A stretch of 64,000 bases of DNA, from positions 116,456 to 180,455 of the forward strand of contig NZ_CALGWU010000057.1 of the NCBI RefSeq assembly GCF_937936315.1, written 5' to 3'. This stretch comes from an uncultured Capnocytophaga sp. GTDB lineage: Bacteria; Bacteroidota; Bacteroidia; Flavobacteriales; Flavobacteriaceae. A program made the position numbers and the translations under genes. This document shows, one piece after another, positions 49,092 through 58,705 of the stretch (its first letter is position 1; the number at the start of each line of letters is the position of its first letter). The notes under the pieces are model-generated. The model did not search any database. It was not told where the DNA came from and saw only the letters and a program-made list of their open reading frames with translations.

Positions 49092-50717
49092 TTATTTCAA
49101 TTTAACGTTTGCCATTTTTGCTGCCATTATTACAGCGTTTTTAGCATTTACGATAGTTCCAGTTGTAGAAAGTTCACTAAAGTTCTTTTCTGGACGTTTT
49201 TTACCATCGCCTTTATCTTCACCTACATATACACTCATATTCACTTTCACCCCTGAATCCATAATGATTTTCTTCACTTGAGCTGCTGTAAGGCTAGGGA
49301 AGTAAGAACGCAACAAGGCTGCTACTCCAGCTACTTCGGGTGAAGCCATTGAAGTACCTTGTAAGAATTGGTATTTGTTTTCAGGAACAGTAGCGTAGAT
49401 TTTTACCCCTGGAGCAAATACATCCACATTGCGTTTGCCGTAGTTTGAAAATTCGGCTACTAAATTCTTGTTGAACTGATAGTTGAGAGCTCCTACAGTA
49501 AGGAAATTATCAGAGATTTCTTTTTTGTTTACCTCATCGTTAGGATAAGTATCTTTCACATCGATATCTTGAGAATCGTTACCTGCAGCGTTCACAATCA
49601 ATACATCTTTAGAAGCTGCGTATTTGATAGCGTCGTACACCCACTCTTTGTGAGGAGAAAAACCTTTACCAAAGCTGGTGTTGATTACTTTAGCACCGTT
49701 GTCTACTGCATAGCGCAAAGCAAGAGCGATATCTTTGTCGTATTCATCGCCATCAGGAACGGCGCGCACAGCCATAATCCACACGCTATTAGCTACACCA
49801 TCCATACCGATACCATTGTTGCGTTCAGCACCGATGATACCTGCTACGTGAGTACCGTGAAGAGCTTCATTAACATCTGGACCTATTACATTGTTGTTGC
49901 CGTAATATTTTTTAGAGAAGTCGTTTTCGTCGTCTTTCAAGATAGTTTTACGTGGATTAAAGTCTAATCCCAAGTGATATTTGAGTTTGGTATCGAAATA
50001 GTCTACACCCTCTTTCAATTCTTTTTTAATTTCTTCATTGTCGTTAGCGCGAGCCAAAAGTTCTTTCATAAAGCCTACCATATCAGTAGTCATCGCGTCA
50101 TAAGATTTTCCTTTAGTAGCACTTTCGATATCTTCTAGGGTGTAGATATCTTTTCCTACGATTTTGCGCACAGCGTTATCAGCAAAGTCAGCTGTTTCAG
50201 TAAGTTGTTGATAGAAATCCTTATTGCGTTTGGTTTCAGAGGCTTCTTTTTCGTACTCTTCTTTAGCGCGAGCATAATCGGGATTTTTAGTATCTTTAGT
50301 TTTGTAGATACGGGTCATTTCGGTATTTTCTTGAGTGATATTACCGAGGAAGTTCCATCCGTGGATATCGTCTACATAGCCGTTTTTATCGTCGTCTTTG
50401 CCATTGTTAGGGATTTCGGCAGTGTTTGTCCAGATCACATTTTTAAGATCTTCGTGATTGATATCTACACCAGAATCTACCACCCCTACGATAATTTTTT
50501 TAGGAGTAAGATTTTTTAGGAGGGCATAAGCCTCATCTAAATTGATACCAGGGAAATTTTGTTTAAACCCTTGGTGAGGCCAACCTTTAAGCTCGTCATC
50601 ACTGTATTTTTTGTCAGAAGAAACAGTGGTTGGTGCCTTATCTAAGGCACTTTTAGTAGTACCGCAACTCGCTAATAGCAAAGCTGCTGAAGTAGCTAAA
50701 ATAAATGATTTTTTCAT
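49092..50717 (-). CDS. Subtilisin-like serine protease (lipoprotein)
   Basis: The 541 residues start with a lipoprotein signal (ILATSAALLLASC), so the protease is probably anchored to the cell envelope. The catalytic triad of family S8 is visible: Asp in VGVVDSGVDINHEDL, His in LHGTHVAGIIGAERN, and Ser in LQGTSMASPEVAGVAALL. About 200 residues between the Asp and His motifs form an insertion common in flavobacterial members. There is no obvious sorting or CTD signal. It is single, convergent with the acidic protein gene, with a consensus promoter 45 bases upstream. Confidence 0.93.
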   Translation of the reverse strand: MKKSFILATSAALLLASCGTTKSALDKAPTTVSSDKKYSDDELKGWPHQGFKQNFPGINLDEAYALLKNLTPKKIIVGVVDSGVDINHEDLKNVIWTNTAEIPNNGKDDDKNGYVDDIHGWNFLGNITQENTEMTRIYKTKDTKNPDYARAKEEYEKEASETKRNKDFYQQLTETADFADNAVRKIVGKDIYTLEDIESATKGKSYDAMTTDMVGFMKELLARANDNEEIKKELKEGVDYFDTKLKYHLGLDFNPRKTILKDDENDFSKKYYGNNNVIGPDVNEALHGTHVAGIIGAERNNGIGMDGVANSVWIMAVRAVPDGDEYDKDIALALRYAVDNGAKVINTSFGKGFSPHKEWVYDAIKYAASKDVLIVNAAGNDSQDIDVKDTYPNDEVNKKEISDNFLTVGALNYQFNKNLVAEFSNYGKRNVDVFAPGVKIYATVPENKYQFLQGTSMASPEVAGVAALLRSYFPSLTAAQVKKIIMDSGVKVNMSVYVGEDKGDGKKRPEKNFSELSTTGTIVNAKNAVIMAAKMANVKLK

Positions 50718-50761
50718 TCTTTGTTAATTATGATTTTTTTGAGTTATATGAAAAACTTTTG

Positions 50762-50792
50762 CAAAGGTATAAATAAATAGCAAATGAGCAAA
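50762..50792 (-). promoter_or_regulatory. Promoter of the subtilase gene
   Basis: On the minus strand, TTTG (50792-50789), 19 bases, TACCTTTG (50769-50762). Confidence 0.75.
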
Positions 50793-50819
50793 ACTTATTT
50801 TAGGTTAAAGACTTAAAAG

Positions 50820-50850
50820 TTTGTTAATTTCTAAAATAGTCGTACATTTG
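50820..50850 (+). promoter_or_regulatory. Promoter of the MFS transporter operon
   Basis: TTTG (50820-50823), 19 bases, TACATTTG (50843-50850). Confidence 0.75.
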
Positions 50851-50898
50851 TCGGATTTTTTTAACAAACACATAAAAACATATTAAACAACAACTGTT

Positions 50899-52167
50899 AT
50901 GAAAAAGAAAAATCCTATTACTTGGGTGCCTACCACCTATTTTGCTATGGGGCTACCCTTTGTGATGTTATCTTTAGTTTCTCCTATCATTTTCAAAGAT
51001 TTAGGTGTACCCAATGAAACCATTGCTTTTTGGACTTCCTTATTAATTCTTCCGTGGTCGCTTAAGCCTATCATCAGTGTGATAATGGAACTTTACGGCA
51101 CTAAAAAACAATATATTGTAATTACTGAAATCGTATCGGCAGTAGTTTTTGGCTGTATTGTTTTCTCATTGCCTTTGCCTAACTTTTTCAATATGTGTTT
51201 AGCGCTGATGGGACTTATCGCACTAAGTGGTTCTACTCACGATATTGCAGGCGATGGGATGTATATGGAACAATTAGATTCGGCTACTCAAAGCTTTTAT
51301 TCAGGCTGGCAAGGAGCTTTTTACAACTTAGCCAAAGTACTCGCTAATGGCGGACTCATCTTCTTAGCGGGCTGGTTAGTAAACTCTCAAGGAATGAGCA
51401 TTGTAGCCTCTTGGCAGTTGATTCTGAGCATTTGTGCAGCTATACTCGGTTTAGTAGGTTTATATCACTTCTACGCGCTTCCAAAAGACATAAAACCACA
51501 AAAAGAAGGTAGTTTTAGTGAAAAATCGGAGGAGTTATGGCGTATTTTTGCCGATTTCTTCCAAAAAAAACATATTCTCTTCTATCTTTTCTTCATTTTC
51601 TTATATCGTTTTGCCGAAGGTTTGGCAATGAAAATAGCTCCATTATTCCTCAAAGATGAGCTATCAATAGGAGGTTTAGGACTCAGCAACGAACAATACG
51701 GATTAGTGTATGGTACAGCAGGTACTGTAGCCTTCATTTTAGGCTCTATTGTAGCAGGATATTTTGTATCGAAAGTGGGGCTTAAAAAGGCTTTGTTCAC
51801 TTTGGCGTGTGCTTTCAATATTCCGTTTGTAGTCTATTTGCTTTTTGCTTATTTTCAACCTACCCACTTACCTACTATCGCTATGGGAATTGTAGGCGAA
51901 TACTTCGGTTACGGATTTGGTTTTGTAGGTCTTACCCTCTTTATGATGCAACAAATAGCCCCTGGTAAATACCAAATGGCACACTACGCTTTTGCAAATA
52001 GTTTGATGAACTTAGGGGTAATGATTCCAGGTATGATTAGCGGTTTCTTAAGCACCTACTTAGGATATCAACATTTCTTCTTGTTAGTAATGATTTGCAC
52101 TATCCCAGCTCTTTATATGACGTGGAAAGTGCCATTCACTTACGACAACTACAAAAAAGAAAAGTAA
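50899..52167 (+). CDS. Major facilitator superfamily transporter (AmpG-like)
   Basis: The 422 residues have about 12 membrane segments starting PTTYFAMGLPFVMLSLVSPI. The layout and the sequence STHDIAGDGMYMEQLD suggest the AmpG-type branch that imports muropeptides or sugars, but this is tentative. The stop overlaps the start of the CYTH gene by one base (TAATG), so the two are coupled. The promoter is 49 bases upstream. Confidence 0.82.
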   Translation: MKKKNPITWVPTTYFAMGLPFVMLSLVSPIIFKDLGVPNETIAFWTSLLILPWSLKPIISVIMELYGTKKQYIVITEIVSAVVFGCIVFSLPLPNFFNMCLALMGLIALSGSTHDIAGDGMYMEQLDSATQSFYSGWQGAFYNLAKVLANGGLIFLAGWLVNSQGMSIVASWQLILSICAAILGLVGLYHFYALPKDIKPQKEGSFSEKSEELWRIFADFFQKKHILFYLFFIFLYRFAEGLAMKIAPLFLKDELSIGGLGLSNEQYGLVYGTAGTVAFILGSIVAGYFVSKVGLKKALFTLACAFNIPFVVYLLFAYFQPTHLPTIAMGIVGEYFGYGFGFVGLTLFMMQQIAPGKYQMAHYAFANSLMNLGVMIPGMISGFLSTYLGYQHFFLLVMICTIPALYMTWKVPFTYDNYKKEK

Positions 52168-52658
52168 TGTTACAAGAAATAGAACGCAAATTCAAGGTAA
52201 AAAGCAACACTTATAAAGCACTCTCTACTAAGGCTATACGCATTACACAAGGCTATTTGAGCTCTGTGCCAGAGCGCACAGTGAGAGTGCGCATAAAAGG
52301 CGACGAAGCATTTCTCACTATAAAGGGCAGTAGCAACGAGAGCGGCACCACGCGTTTTGAGTGGGAGAAAGCCATTGCAGTAGCCGATGCTGAGCAATTA
52401 TTAGCTCTTTGTGAAAAAGGAGTAATTGACAAAACACGTTACCTTGTACCTTGTGGAGACTTGTGTTTTGAGGTAGATGAGTTCTACGGCGACAATGAAG
52501 GATTAGTGATTGCCGAGATAGAATTACCCTCTGAAAACACCCCTTTTGAGCGTCCTGAGTGGTTAGGCGAGGAAGTAACCAATGAGGCGCGTTACTACAA
52601 TGCCATGCTCAGCAAAAATCCCTATAGAAATTGGCAAACTGAAATAATTGAGAATTGA
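52167..52658 (+). CDS. CYTH-domain protein (inorganic triphosphatase type)
   Basis: From the ATG at 52167 the protein has 163 residues. The CYTH signature ExExK appears as LQEIERKFKVK at the N-terminus. Beta strands of the triphosphate tunnel follow: VRVRIKGDEAFLTIKG, RFEWEKAI, and VIAEIELPSE. Members hydrolyse inorganic triphosphate or cyclise nucleotides; a triphosphatase is more likely for this length. A longer frame from 52095 lies in the transporter gene and is rejected. The stop codon (TGA) lies in a TGATAATTGTTAATTG repeat. Confidence 0.9.
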   Translation: MLQEIERKFKVKSNTYKALSTKAIRITQGYLSSVPERTVRVRIKGDEAFLTIKGSSNESGTTRFEWEKAIAVADAEQLLALCEKGVIDKTRYLVPCGDLCFEVDEFYGDNEGLVIAEIELPSENTPFERPEWLGEEVTNEARYYNAMLSKNPYRNWQTEIIEN

Positions 52659-52661
52659 TAA

Positions 52662-52691
52662 TTGTTAATTGTCAATTAATTACTACCTTTG
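52662..52691 (+). promoter_or_regulatory. valS: Promoter of valS
   Basis: TTG (52662-52664), 19 bases, TACCTTTG (52684-52691). The -33 box is part of the TTAATTG repeat array at the CYTH gene end. Confidence 0.75.
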
Positions 52692-52715
52692 CGCCTTAAA
52701 ATTGACTCATTAAGT

Positions 52716-55352
52716 ATGACAGAACCTAAAAAATACAATCCTACAGAATTAGAAGAAAAATGGTATGCCTATTGGCTTGCCCACAACTATTTTCACTCAA
52801 CCCCCGATGAGCGTACCCCCTATACTATTGTGATTCCGCCCCCTAACGTTACAGGGGTGCTCCATATGGGACACATGCTCAACAATACCATTCAAGATGT
52901 ACTTATCCGCCGTGCTCGCCTCAAAGGATTCAACGCTTGCTGGGTGCCAGGTACCGACCACGCTTCTATTGCAACAGAAGCCAAAGTGGTGGCAAAACTC
53001 AAAGAACAAGGCATTAAAAAATCCGACCTCACTCGCGAGGAGTTCCTCGTACACGCGTGGGAATGGACGCATCAATACGGTGGGGTAATCCTCGAACAAC
53101 TCAAAAAATTGGGTTGCTCTTGCGACTGGGAGCGCACTAAATTCACTATGGACGAGGAGCTTTCGGCTTCGGTTATCAAAGTGTTTGTGGATTTGTACAA
53201 CAAAGGACAAATATACCGCGGTCACCGTATGGTGAACTGGGATCCAGAGGCTAAAACTACCCTTTCTGACGAGGAAGTGATTTATGAAGAACGTCAAGGA
53301 TTTTTATATCATTTAAAATATCAAATTGAAGGGACAAATGAGTACCTTGTGATTGCTACAACGCGCCCTGAAACGATTTTTGGCGATACGGCTATCTGTA
53401 TCAACCCTAATGATGAGCGTTGGCAACACCTGAAAGGCAAAAAGGCTATCGTGCCTATCTGTAACCGCGTGATTCCGATTATTGAAGATGAGTATGTAGA
53501 TATGGAATTTGGTACAGGTTGCCTGAAAGTAACTCCTGCTCACGACCCTAACGACAAGGTGTTGGGCGACAAACATCAGTTGGAAGTCATTGATATTTTT
53601 AATGATGATGCAACCCTTAATCACTACGGCTTGCACTATGCTGGCAAAGATCGCTTTGTAGTGCGCAAAGAGATAGTAGCCGAATTAGAAGCAAAAGACT
53701 TACTCGCTAAGAAAGAAACCTATACTAACAAAGTGGGCACCTCAGAGCGTACCAAAGCTGTGATTGAGCCTCGCCTTTCCGACCAGTGGTTCCTAAAAAT
53801 GGACACCCTTATCCAGCCTGCTATCAAGGCGGTATTGGAAGACGAAAGCATCAAGCTATACCCTAAAAAGTTCGAAAATACCTATCGCCATTGGGTAGAG
53901 AACGTACGCGATTGGAATATCTCACGCCAATTGTGGTGGGGACAACAAATTCCTGCTTACTACTACGGCGAGGGCAAAGACCAATTTGTAGTAGCCGAAA
54001 CTAAGGCAGAAGCCCTCGCTTTGGCTAAAGAAAAGAGTGGCAATGCTCATCTTACTGAAGCCGATTTGCGACAAGATGAAGATGCCCTTGATACTTGGTT
54101 CTCGTCTTGGTTATGGCCAATGAGTGTGTTCAACGGTATTTTAGAGCCTAACAATCATGAAATTGAGTATTATTACCCTACTAACGATTTGGTAACAGGC
54201 CCTGATATCCTTTTCTTCTGGGTAACCCGAATGATCGTAGCAGGTTTTGAGTACAAAGGCGAGCGTCCGTTTAGCAATGTATACCTCACTGGACTCGTAC
54301 GCGACAAGCAACGCCGCAAGATGTCTAAATCTTTAGGCAACTCACCCGATGCCCTCAAACTCATCGCCGATTATGGTGCTGATGGTGTGCGCGTGGGGCT
54401 CTTGCTATCATCGGCAGCTGGTAATGACTTGTTGTTCGATGAGGCTCTTTGCCAGCAAGGAAAAGGATTTGGCAACAAATTGTGGAATGCTTTCCAATTA
54501 GTAAAAAGCTGGCAAGTGGATAGATCGGTAGCACAACCTGCAGCTGCTCAACTCGCTTTACAATGGTTTGAAGCGAAGTTCAACGCGGTACTCACCGAAG
54601 TAGAAGACCATTTTGAGAAATACCGCATCTCCGATGCTCTAATGGCAATCTATAAACTCACTTGGGACGACTTCTGTGCTTGGCTTTTGGAAATGGTTAA
54701 ACCCGAATACGGCAAACCAATGGACAAAGCGACTTACGAGGGCGTGGTAGCCGCTTTTGAGAATTTACTAAAACTCCTCCACCCCTTTATGCCATTCCTT
54801 ACTGAGGAAATATGGCAAAGTTTAGCACCTCGTACCCCTGAACAAGCCCTTATCGTGGCTACTTACCCAACAGTACAGCCGTACGACGAAAAATTGTTAG
54901 CAGAATTTGATTTTGCTGCCGAAGTGATAGCAGGTATCCGCACGGTGCGTAAAGAAAAGAATATACCTTTCAAAACACCGCTTAGCCTTTCGGTATTAAA
55001 CAAAGAGCAAGTGAGCAACCGCTTTGATGTGGTACTTAGCAAAATGGGCGGACTTGAGACTATTGCCGAAGTAAGCACAGCTATAGAAGGCGCAATGTCT
55101 TTCCGCGTAAAAGCTAATGAGTACTTTATCCCTATGGGGGGAGCGGTGAATGTAGAAGAGGAACTCAAAAAGCTACAAGAGGAACTCACCTATACACAAG
55201 GCTTTTTGGCATCGGTGCGCAAGAAACTTTCTAATGAGAAGTTTGTAAACTCAGCGCCTACCCAAGTAGTAGACAACGAGCGCAAAAAAGAAGCTGATGC
55301 ATTAGCGAAAATTGAAACACTTGAAAAAGCGATAAAAGCAATTAACAGTTAA
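52716..55352 (+). CDS. valS: Valyl-tRNA synthetase
   Basis: This class I enzyme charges tRNA-Val and edits mis-charged threonine. From the ATG at 52716 the protein has 878 residues. The HIGH motif is PPNVTGVLHMGHMLN near 41, the editing domain lies around 200-340 (VIATTRPETIFGDTAI), the KMSKS loop is RKMSKSLGNSPD near 535, and a C-terminal coiled coil (about 810-878) is present. A TTG start at 52689 would precede or coincide with the -7 box and is rejected. dapD follows 13 bases downstream. Confidence 0.97.
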   Translation: MTEPKKYNPTELEEKWYAYWLAHNYFHSTPDERTPYTIVIPPPNVTGVLHMGHMLNNTIQDVLIRRARLKGFNACWVPGTDHASIATEAKVVAKLKEQGIKKSDLTREEFLVHAWEWTHQYGGVILEQLKKLGCSCDWERTKFTMDEELSASVIKVFVDLYNKGQIYRGHRMVNWDPEAKTTLSDEEVIYEERQGFLYHLKYQIEGTNEYLVIATTRPETIFGDTAICINPNDERWQHLKGKKAIVPICNRVIPIIEDEYVDMEFGTGCLKVTPAHDPNDKVLGDKHQLEVIDIFNDDATLNHYGLHYAGKDRFVVRKEIVAELEAKDLLAKKETYTNKVGTSERTKAVIEPRLSDQWFLKMDTLIQPAIKAVLEDESIKLYPKKFENTYRHWVENVRDWNISRQLWWGQQIPAYYYGEGKDQFVVAETKAEALALAKEKSGNAHLTEADLRQDEDALDTWFSSWLWPMSVFNGILEPNNHEIEYYYPTNDLVTGPDILFFWVTRMIVAGFEYKGERPFSNVYLTGLVRDKQRRKMSKSLGNSPDALKLIADYGADGVRVGLLLSSAAGNDLLFDEALCQQGKGFGNKLWNAFQLVKSWQVDRSVAQPAAAQLALQWFEAKFNAVLTEVEDHFEKYRISDALMAIYKLTWDDFCAWLLEMVKPEYGKPMDKATYEGVVAAFENLLKLLHPFMPFLTEEIWQSLAPRTPEQALIVATYPTVQPYDEKLLAEFDFAAEVIAGIRTVRKEKNIPFKTPLSLSVLNKEQVSNRFDVVLSKMGGLETIAEVSTAIEGAMSFRVKANEYFIPMGGAVNVEEELKKLQEELTYTQGFLASVRKKLSNEKFVNSAPTQVVDNERKKEADALAKIETLEKAIKAINS

Positions 55353-55365
55353 CAATTATAATAAA

Positions 55366-56181
55366 ATGGAACACTTAAAACAAATGATAGATGAGGCGTG
55401 GGAGAATCGCTCTCTGCTTCGTGAGGAAATCGTTCAACAGACTATCCGTGAGGTAATCCATCTCTTGGATTTAGGTCAGTTGCGAGTGGCCGAGCCTACT
55501 GCCGATGGCTGGAAAGTAAACGAATGGGTGAAAAAAGCTGTTGTGCTTTACTTCCCTATCCAAAATATGAAACCCGTAGAGGTGGGTATCTTTGAGTTTC
55601 ACGATAAGATTCCGCTCAAACACAACTACGACGAGAAAGGAGTGCGCGTAGTACCTCCTGCTGTAGCACGTCGTGGTGCTTTTATCGCCAAAGGCGCTAT
55701 ACTGATGCCTAGCTATGTGAATATCGGGGCATACGTAGATGAAGGTACAATGGTAGATACTTGGGCTACTGTGGGTAGTTGCGCCCAAATAGGCAAACAC
55801 GTGCACCTGAGTGGTGGTGTAGGTGTAGGAGGGGTATTAGAACCCTTGCAAGCAGCTCCCGTGATAGTAGAAGACGGAGCTTTCATCGGGTCGCGTTGTA
55901 TCTTGGTAGAAGGAGTACATGTAGGCAAAGAAGCGGTACTTGGTGCTAATGTAGTGCTTACAGCCTCTACTAAAATTATTGATGTAACGGGCAATGAACC
56001 TAAAGAACTGAAAGGCTATGTACCAGAGCGTTCGGTAGTGATCCCTGGTAGTTATACGAAACATTTCCCTGCTGGCGATTACCAAGTGCCTTGTGCCCTT
56101 ATCATCGGGCAGCGTAAAGCCTCAACCGATAAGAAAACTTCACTAAACGATGCTCTAAGAGAATATGGAGTTTCTGTTTAG
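55366..56181 (+). CDS. dapD: 2,3,4,5-tetrahydropyridine-2,6-dicarboxylate N-succinyltransferase
   Basis: DapD works in the succinylase branch of lysine and diaminopimelate synthesis. The 271 residues show the left-handed beta-helix hexapeptides (GAYVDEGTMVDTWATVGSCAQIGKHVHLSGGVGVGGVLEP) and the C-terminal tail. The upstream part binds the cyclic substrate. The gene follows valS by 13 bases, so the two share a transcript. A terminator follows at 56209. Confidence 0.95.
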   Translation: MEHLKQMIDEAWENRSLLREEIVQQTIREVIHLLDLGQLRVAEPTADGWKVNEWVKKAVVLYFPIQNMKPVEVGIFEFHDKIPLKHNYDEKGVRVVPPAVARRGAFIAKGAILMPSYVNIGAYVDEGTMVDTWATVGSCAQIGKHVHLSGGVGVGGVLEPLQAAPVIVEDGAFIGSRCILVEGVHVGKEAVLGANVVLTASTKIIDVTGNEPKELKGYVPERSVVIPGSYTKHFPAGDYQVPCALIIGQRKASTDKKTSLNDALREYGVSV

Positions 56182-56208
56182 GTAACAAGTAACAGGTAAC
56201 AGATAACA

Positions 56209-56246
56209 AAAAAGCTGTCTAACATTTCTTTGTTAGACAGCTTTTT
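56209..56246. terminator. Bidirectional terminator after dapD
   Basis: AAAAAGCTGTCTAACA pairs perfectly with its complement across a six-base loop, between convergent genes. Confidence 0.93.
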
Positions 56247-56265
56247 GTATTTCATTTTTCGTCAA

Positions 56266-57831
56266 TTAAAAAAAATATTCTTTAAATGTCTTTATATCGA
56301 GATAGCCTTTTTTGCCGTCCTTGATAATGCGAAAGAAAGAGCGAGTTTCGGGTTCTATAGCACTATAAGTAGCTGTTTTCTGCTGAGGATAGATACCTAT
56401 TTTACCATTTAGATAGAAATAGATAAGTCCGTTATCTTGTTGTTGTATATGGTCGTAGGCAATAGGCAATAGTTCTTTACCTGTAAGGTAGCTGTCGGCA
56501 TATTTGCGAACCTTTTTTGAAGAAGAAACATCTGAATCCTCTTCTTTATAAGGGCTTTTCATATCAAAATCAATATCATATTCAAACAAGCCGTATTTAC
56601 CATTGCGCTCTACTCTCACTATTTCTGGGTGAGGATAATTATCCCCTACAACTTTATTCACATTCCATTCTACACCTATGTTCCCCTCTACAAAAGTCAA
56701 AGTTTCATCAGGGCTTCTATCGGTTAGATAAAAGCGTTTATCGGCATAGGAACGTGTTGCTCCTCTTAATTGATATAGCATATAATGAGGTTGTGCCGTG
56801 TTTAGGCTATCTTTTTTAAGAGTGTAATAACTTCTGCTAATGGTGCCACATAACCCATAATAGAATGACGAGAGTTTTCTTAAAGGCTGACCTTCATTAG
56901 AATAATAATAAGCTCCTTTATCGGTAAGTACCTCAAACTCGTTATCTCTATCAGACAACAGATGAATTACTTTCACATCTTTAAGTAATTTAGATTGTAA
57001 ATTGTATTGATATAAGCTGTATTCCTCCCCTTTTTGGGTAATGAGCATTGTCCTTGTGTAATAAATAGAGTCATAAATGCTAGGCAATATTTTCCTATTG
57101 AAAATATCTACCAGTTCATATCCTTCTTTTGTCCGCCGATGAGTCATAAAGTTTTCGGGGGTATAATCATCAAAAAGTGTGTTGTAATCAGGTTCTTTTT
57201 TTAGAAAAGAAGAAAGTTTGCTATAGCCTTTAGGAGTGTCGCAGAGTAATATAGTTTTGTGTTTTAGAGGAACTATAATAATCTGGTCATCATTTTTATC
57301 TAATAATATATAAATGTATTTATCACTTCCTAAGTTGAGAGGAATGAAAGAATAGTAATCTTTTTCTGGGTAATCATCTATCAAGTCTTTTTTAGAGAGG
57401 ATTTCGTAAGTAAGTGCTAAGAAAGGGTTCACGATTTTTAGCAAAGCACCTCTCTTGTTGTCATAGAAACCTTGTTTGAGAGCAAATGATTTACCTATAA
57501 AATCAGAGGGGTGCGTGCGACGTATCTCTTTAGTATAAATAATTCCTTGTTCTCCTTTTAATATTTCACTTAGTGTCTGAGATTTTTCATCGCTGTAACA
57601 GACAAATTTAGATGTATATATATCAAAATCATCACACGATGCCTCTTCATTATCTTCCAATTCAAATTCTACCCTCAAAAAGCTATTTTTACCTTTTTGT
57701 ATATAGAAAGATGGAGATGATTTTGAAGCATACGTAATAGCCTTTATTTGGTCAGGGGCTATTTCTCGTTCTTCTTGTGCGTTTGCCCACTGAATAATCA
57801 ATAGGAGCAGTATAAAAGTGAGCTGTTTCAT
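56266..57831 (-). CDS. Secreted protein with WG-like motifs
   Basis: The 521 residues begin with a signal peptide (LTFILLLLIIQWANAQ). The C-terminal half contains short beta-rich repeats with KxGxx motifs (VERNGKYGLFEYD, YLNGKIGIYPQQ, IKDGKKGYLDIKT), a pattern like WG repeats. The N-terminal half contains no recognised domain. The gene is 8 bases after a methyltransferase gene on the same strand and is probably co-transcribed. Function unknown; an exported envelope protein is the safest description. Confidence 0.7.
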   Translation of the reverse strand: MKQLTFILLLLIIQWANAQEEREIAPDQIKAITYASKSSPSFYIQKGKNSFLRVEFELEDNEEASCDDFDIYTSKFVCYSDEKSQTLSEILKGEQGIIYTKEIRRTHPSDFIGKSFALKQGFYDNKRGALLKIVNPFLALTYEILSKKDLIDDYPEKDYYSFIPLNLGSDKYIYILLDKNDDQIIIVPLKHKTILLCDTPKGYSKLSSFLKKEPDYNTLFDDYTPENFMTHRRTKEGYELVDIFNRKILPSIYDSIYYTRTMLITQKGEEYSLYQYNLQSKLLKDVKVIHLLSDRDNEFEVLTDKGAYYYSNEGQPLRKLSSFYYGLCGTISRSYYTLKKDSLNTAQPHYMLYQLRGATRSYADKRFYLTDRSPDETLTFVEGNIGVEWNVNKVVGDNYPHPEIVRVERNGKYGLFEYDIDFDMKSPYKEEDSDVSSSKKVRKYADSYLTGKELLPIAYDHIQQQDNGLIYFYLNGKIGIYPQQKTATYSAIEPETRSFFRIIKDGKKGYLDIKTFKEYFF

Positions 57832-57839
57832 ATTCGTTA

Positions 57840-58646
57840 TTAGTTGTTCGTCATTACTCTTTGGCGTTTTGCCTCAAAGATGAGTACAGCAGCCGCTACC
57901 GATACATTCATAGAGTCGATTACACCTTCCATTGGGATGATGATATTTTGGGTACTATGCCTGAGCCATTCATCAGTGAGTCCTTGGTCTTCAGTGCCTA
58001 CTACTATGGCTGAGCCTTCGCTAAACGACACTTCGTAGTAAGGCTTAGATGCCGTGAGAGCCGCACAATAACTACTGATGTTTTTAGCTTTCAGAAAATC
58101 AATGACCTCGGCAGTAGTACCTGTGGCGATAGACACCGTAAACACACAGCCCACACTGGAGCGGATGATATTCGGGTTGTAGAGATCGGTTTTAGGGTTG
58201 GCGATAATCACAGCATCTATATGGGCAGCATCGGCAGTGCGGAGGAGTGCCCCTATATTCCCTGGTTTTTCGGGAGCTTCGGCTACCAGTAGCAAGGGCT
58301 TTTTATTTTTGAACACCAAAGTATCTAAACCGTGTTTTTTCACTTGTACTAAGGCAATCACCCCCTCAGTAGAACTGCGGTAGCTTATTTTCTCATAGAC
58401 TTCTTTGCTGATAGCTATAGGCGTTACTTTTTGGTCTGTATAACCAAGCAATTCCGTTAGTTGTTTTTCTGAAAAAATATCCGGCTGATATAGAAGATTT
58501 TCAAGACTATAGCCTCCTTGCAAAGCCAAACGTATTTCGCGCGCGCCTTCTACTACGCATAAACCTTGCTTCTTGCGTTCGCGTGATTTCTCACTCAAAA
58601 GAGCTATTTTTTTAATTAGGGGATTTTGAGTACTAGTGATGTTCAT
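57840..58646 (-). CDS. SpoU/TrmH-family RNA 2'-O-methyltransferase
   Basis: The 268 residues show the SpoU fold: an N-terminal RNA-binding part (VEGAREIRLAL near 29), motif 1 EKPGNIGALLRTADAAHIDAV near 132, motif 2 VGTEDQGLTDEWL near 216, and motif 3 IPMEGVIDSMNVSVAAAVLIFE near 235. Knotted SPOUT enzymes of this type methylate ribose in 23S rRNA or tRNA; the exact nucleotide is unknown. A secreted protein gene follows after 8 bases. Confidence 0.92.
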   Translation of the reverse strand: MNITSTQNPLIKKIALLSEKSRERKKQGLCVVEGAREIRLALQGGYSLENLLYQPDIFSEKQLTELLGYTDQKVTPIAISKEVYEKISYRSSTEGVIALVQVKKHGLDTLVFKNKKPLLLVAEAPEKPGNIGALLRTADAAHIDAVIIANPKTDLYNPNIIRSSVGCVFTVSIATGTTAEVIDFLKAKNISSYCAALTASKPYYEVSFSEGSAIVVGTEDQGLTDEWLRHSTQNIIIPMEGVIDSMNVSVAAAVLIFEAKRQRVMTNN

Positions 58647-58660
58647 TTTTAGATAATAGG

Positions 58661-58673
58661 TAAGAGATAAGAA
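58661..58673. repeat. TAAGAGATAAGAA repeat upstream of the SpoU-family gene
   Basis: TAAGAGATAAGAA lies 15 bases upstream of the methyltransferase start and runs directly into the terminator of the small protein. Confidence 0.6.
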
Positions 58674-58701
58674 AAAGCTACCTACTTACGTAGGCAGCTT
58701 T
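58674..58701 (-). terminator. Terminator of the small 65-residue protein gene
   Basis: AAAGCTACCTAC pairs with GTAGGCAGCTTT across TTAC with one mismatch. On the minus strand it is followed by TTTTTCTTATC. Confidence 0.7.
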
Positions 58702-58705
58702 ATTA

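Noticed and set aside
52095..52166. Upstream start for the CYTH gene
   Set aside because: The extra 24 residues are encoded inside the transporter gene in another frame; ATG at 52167 gives the conserved MLQEIERKF start and a TAATG junction.
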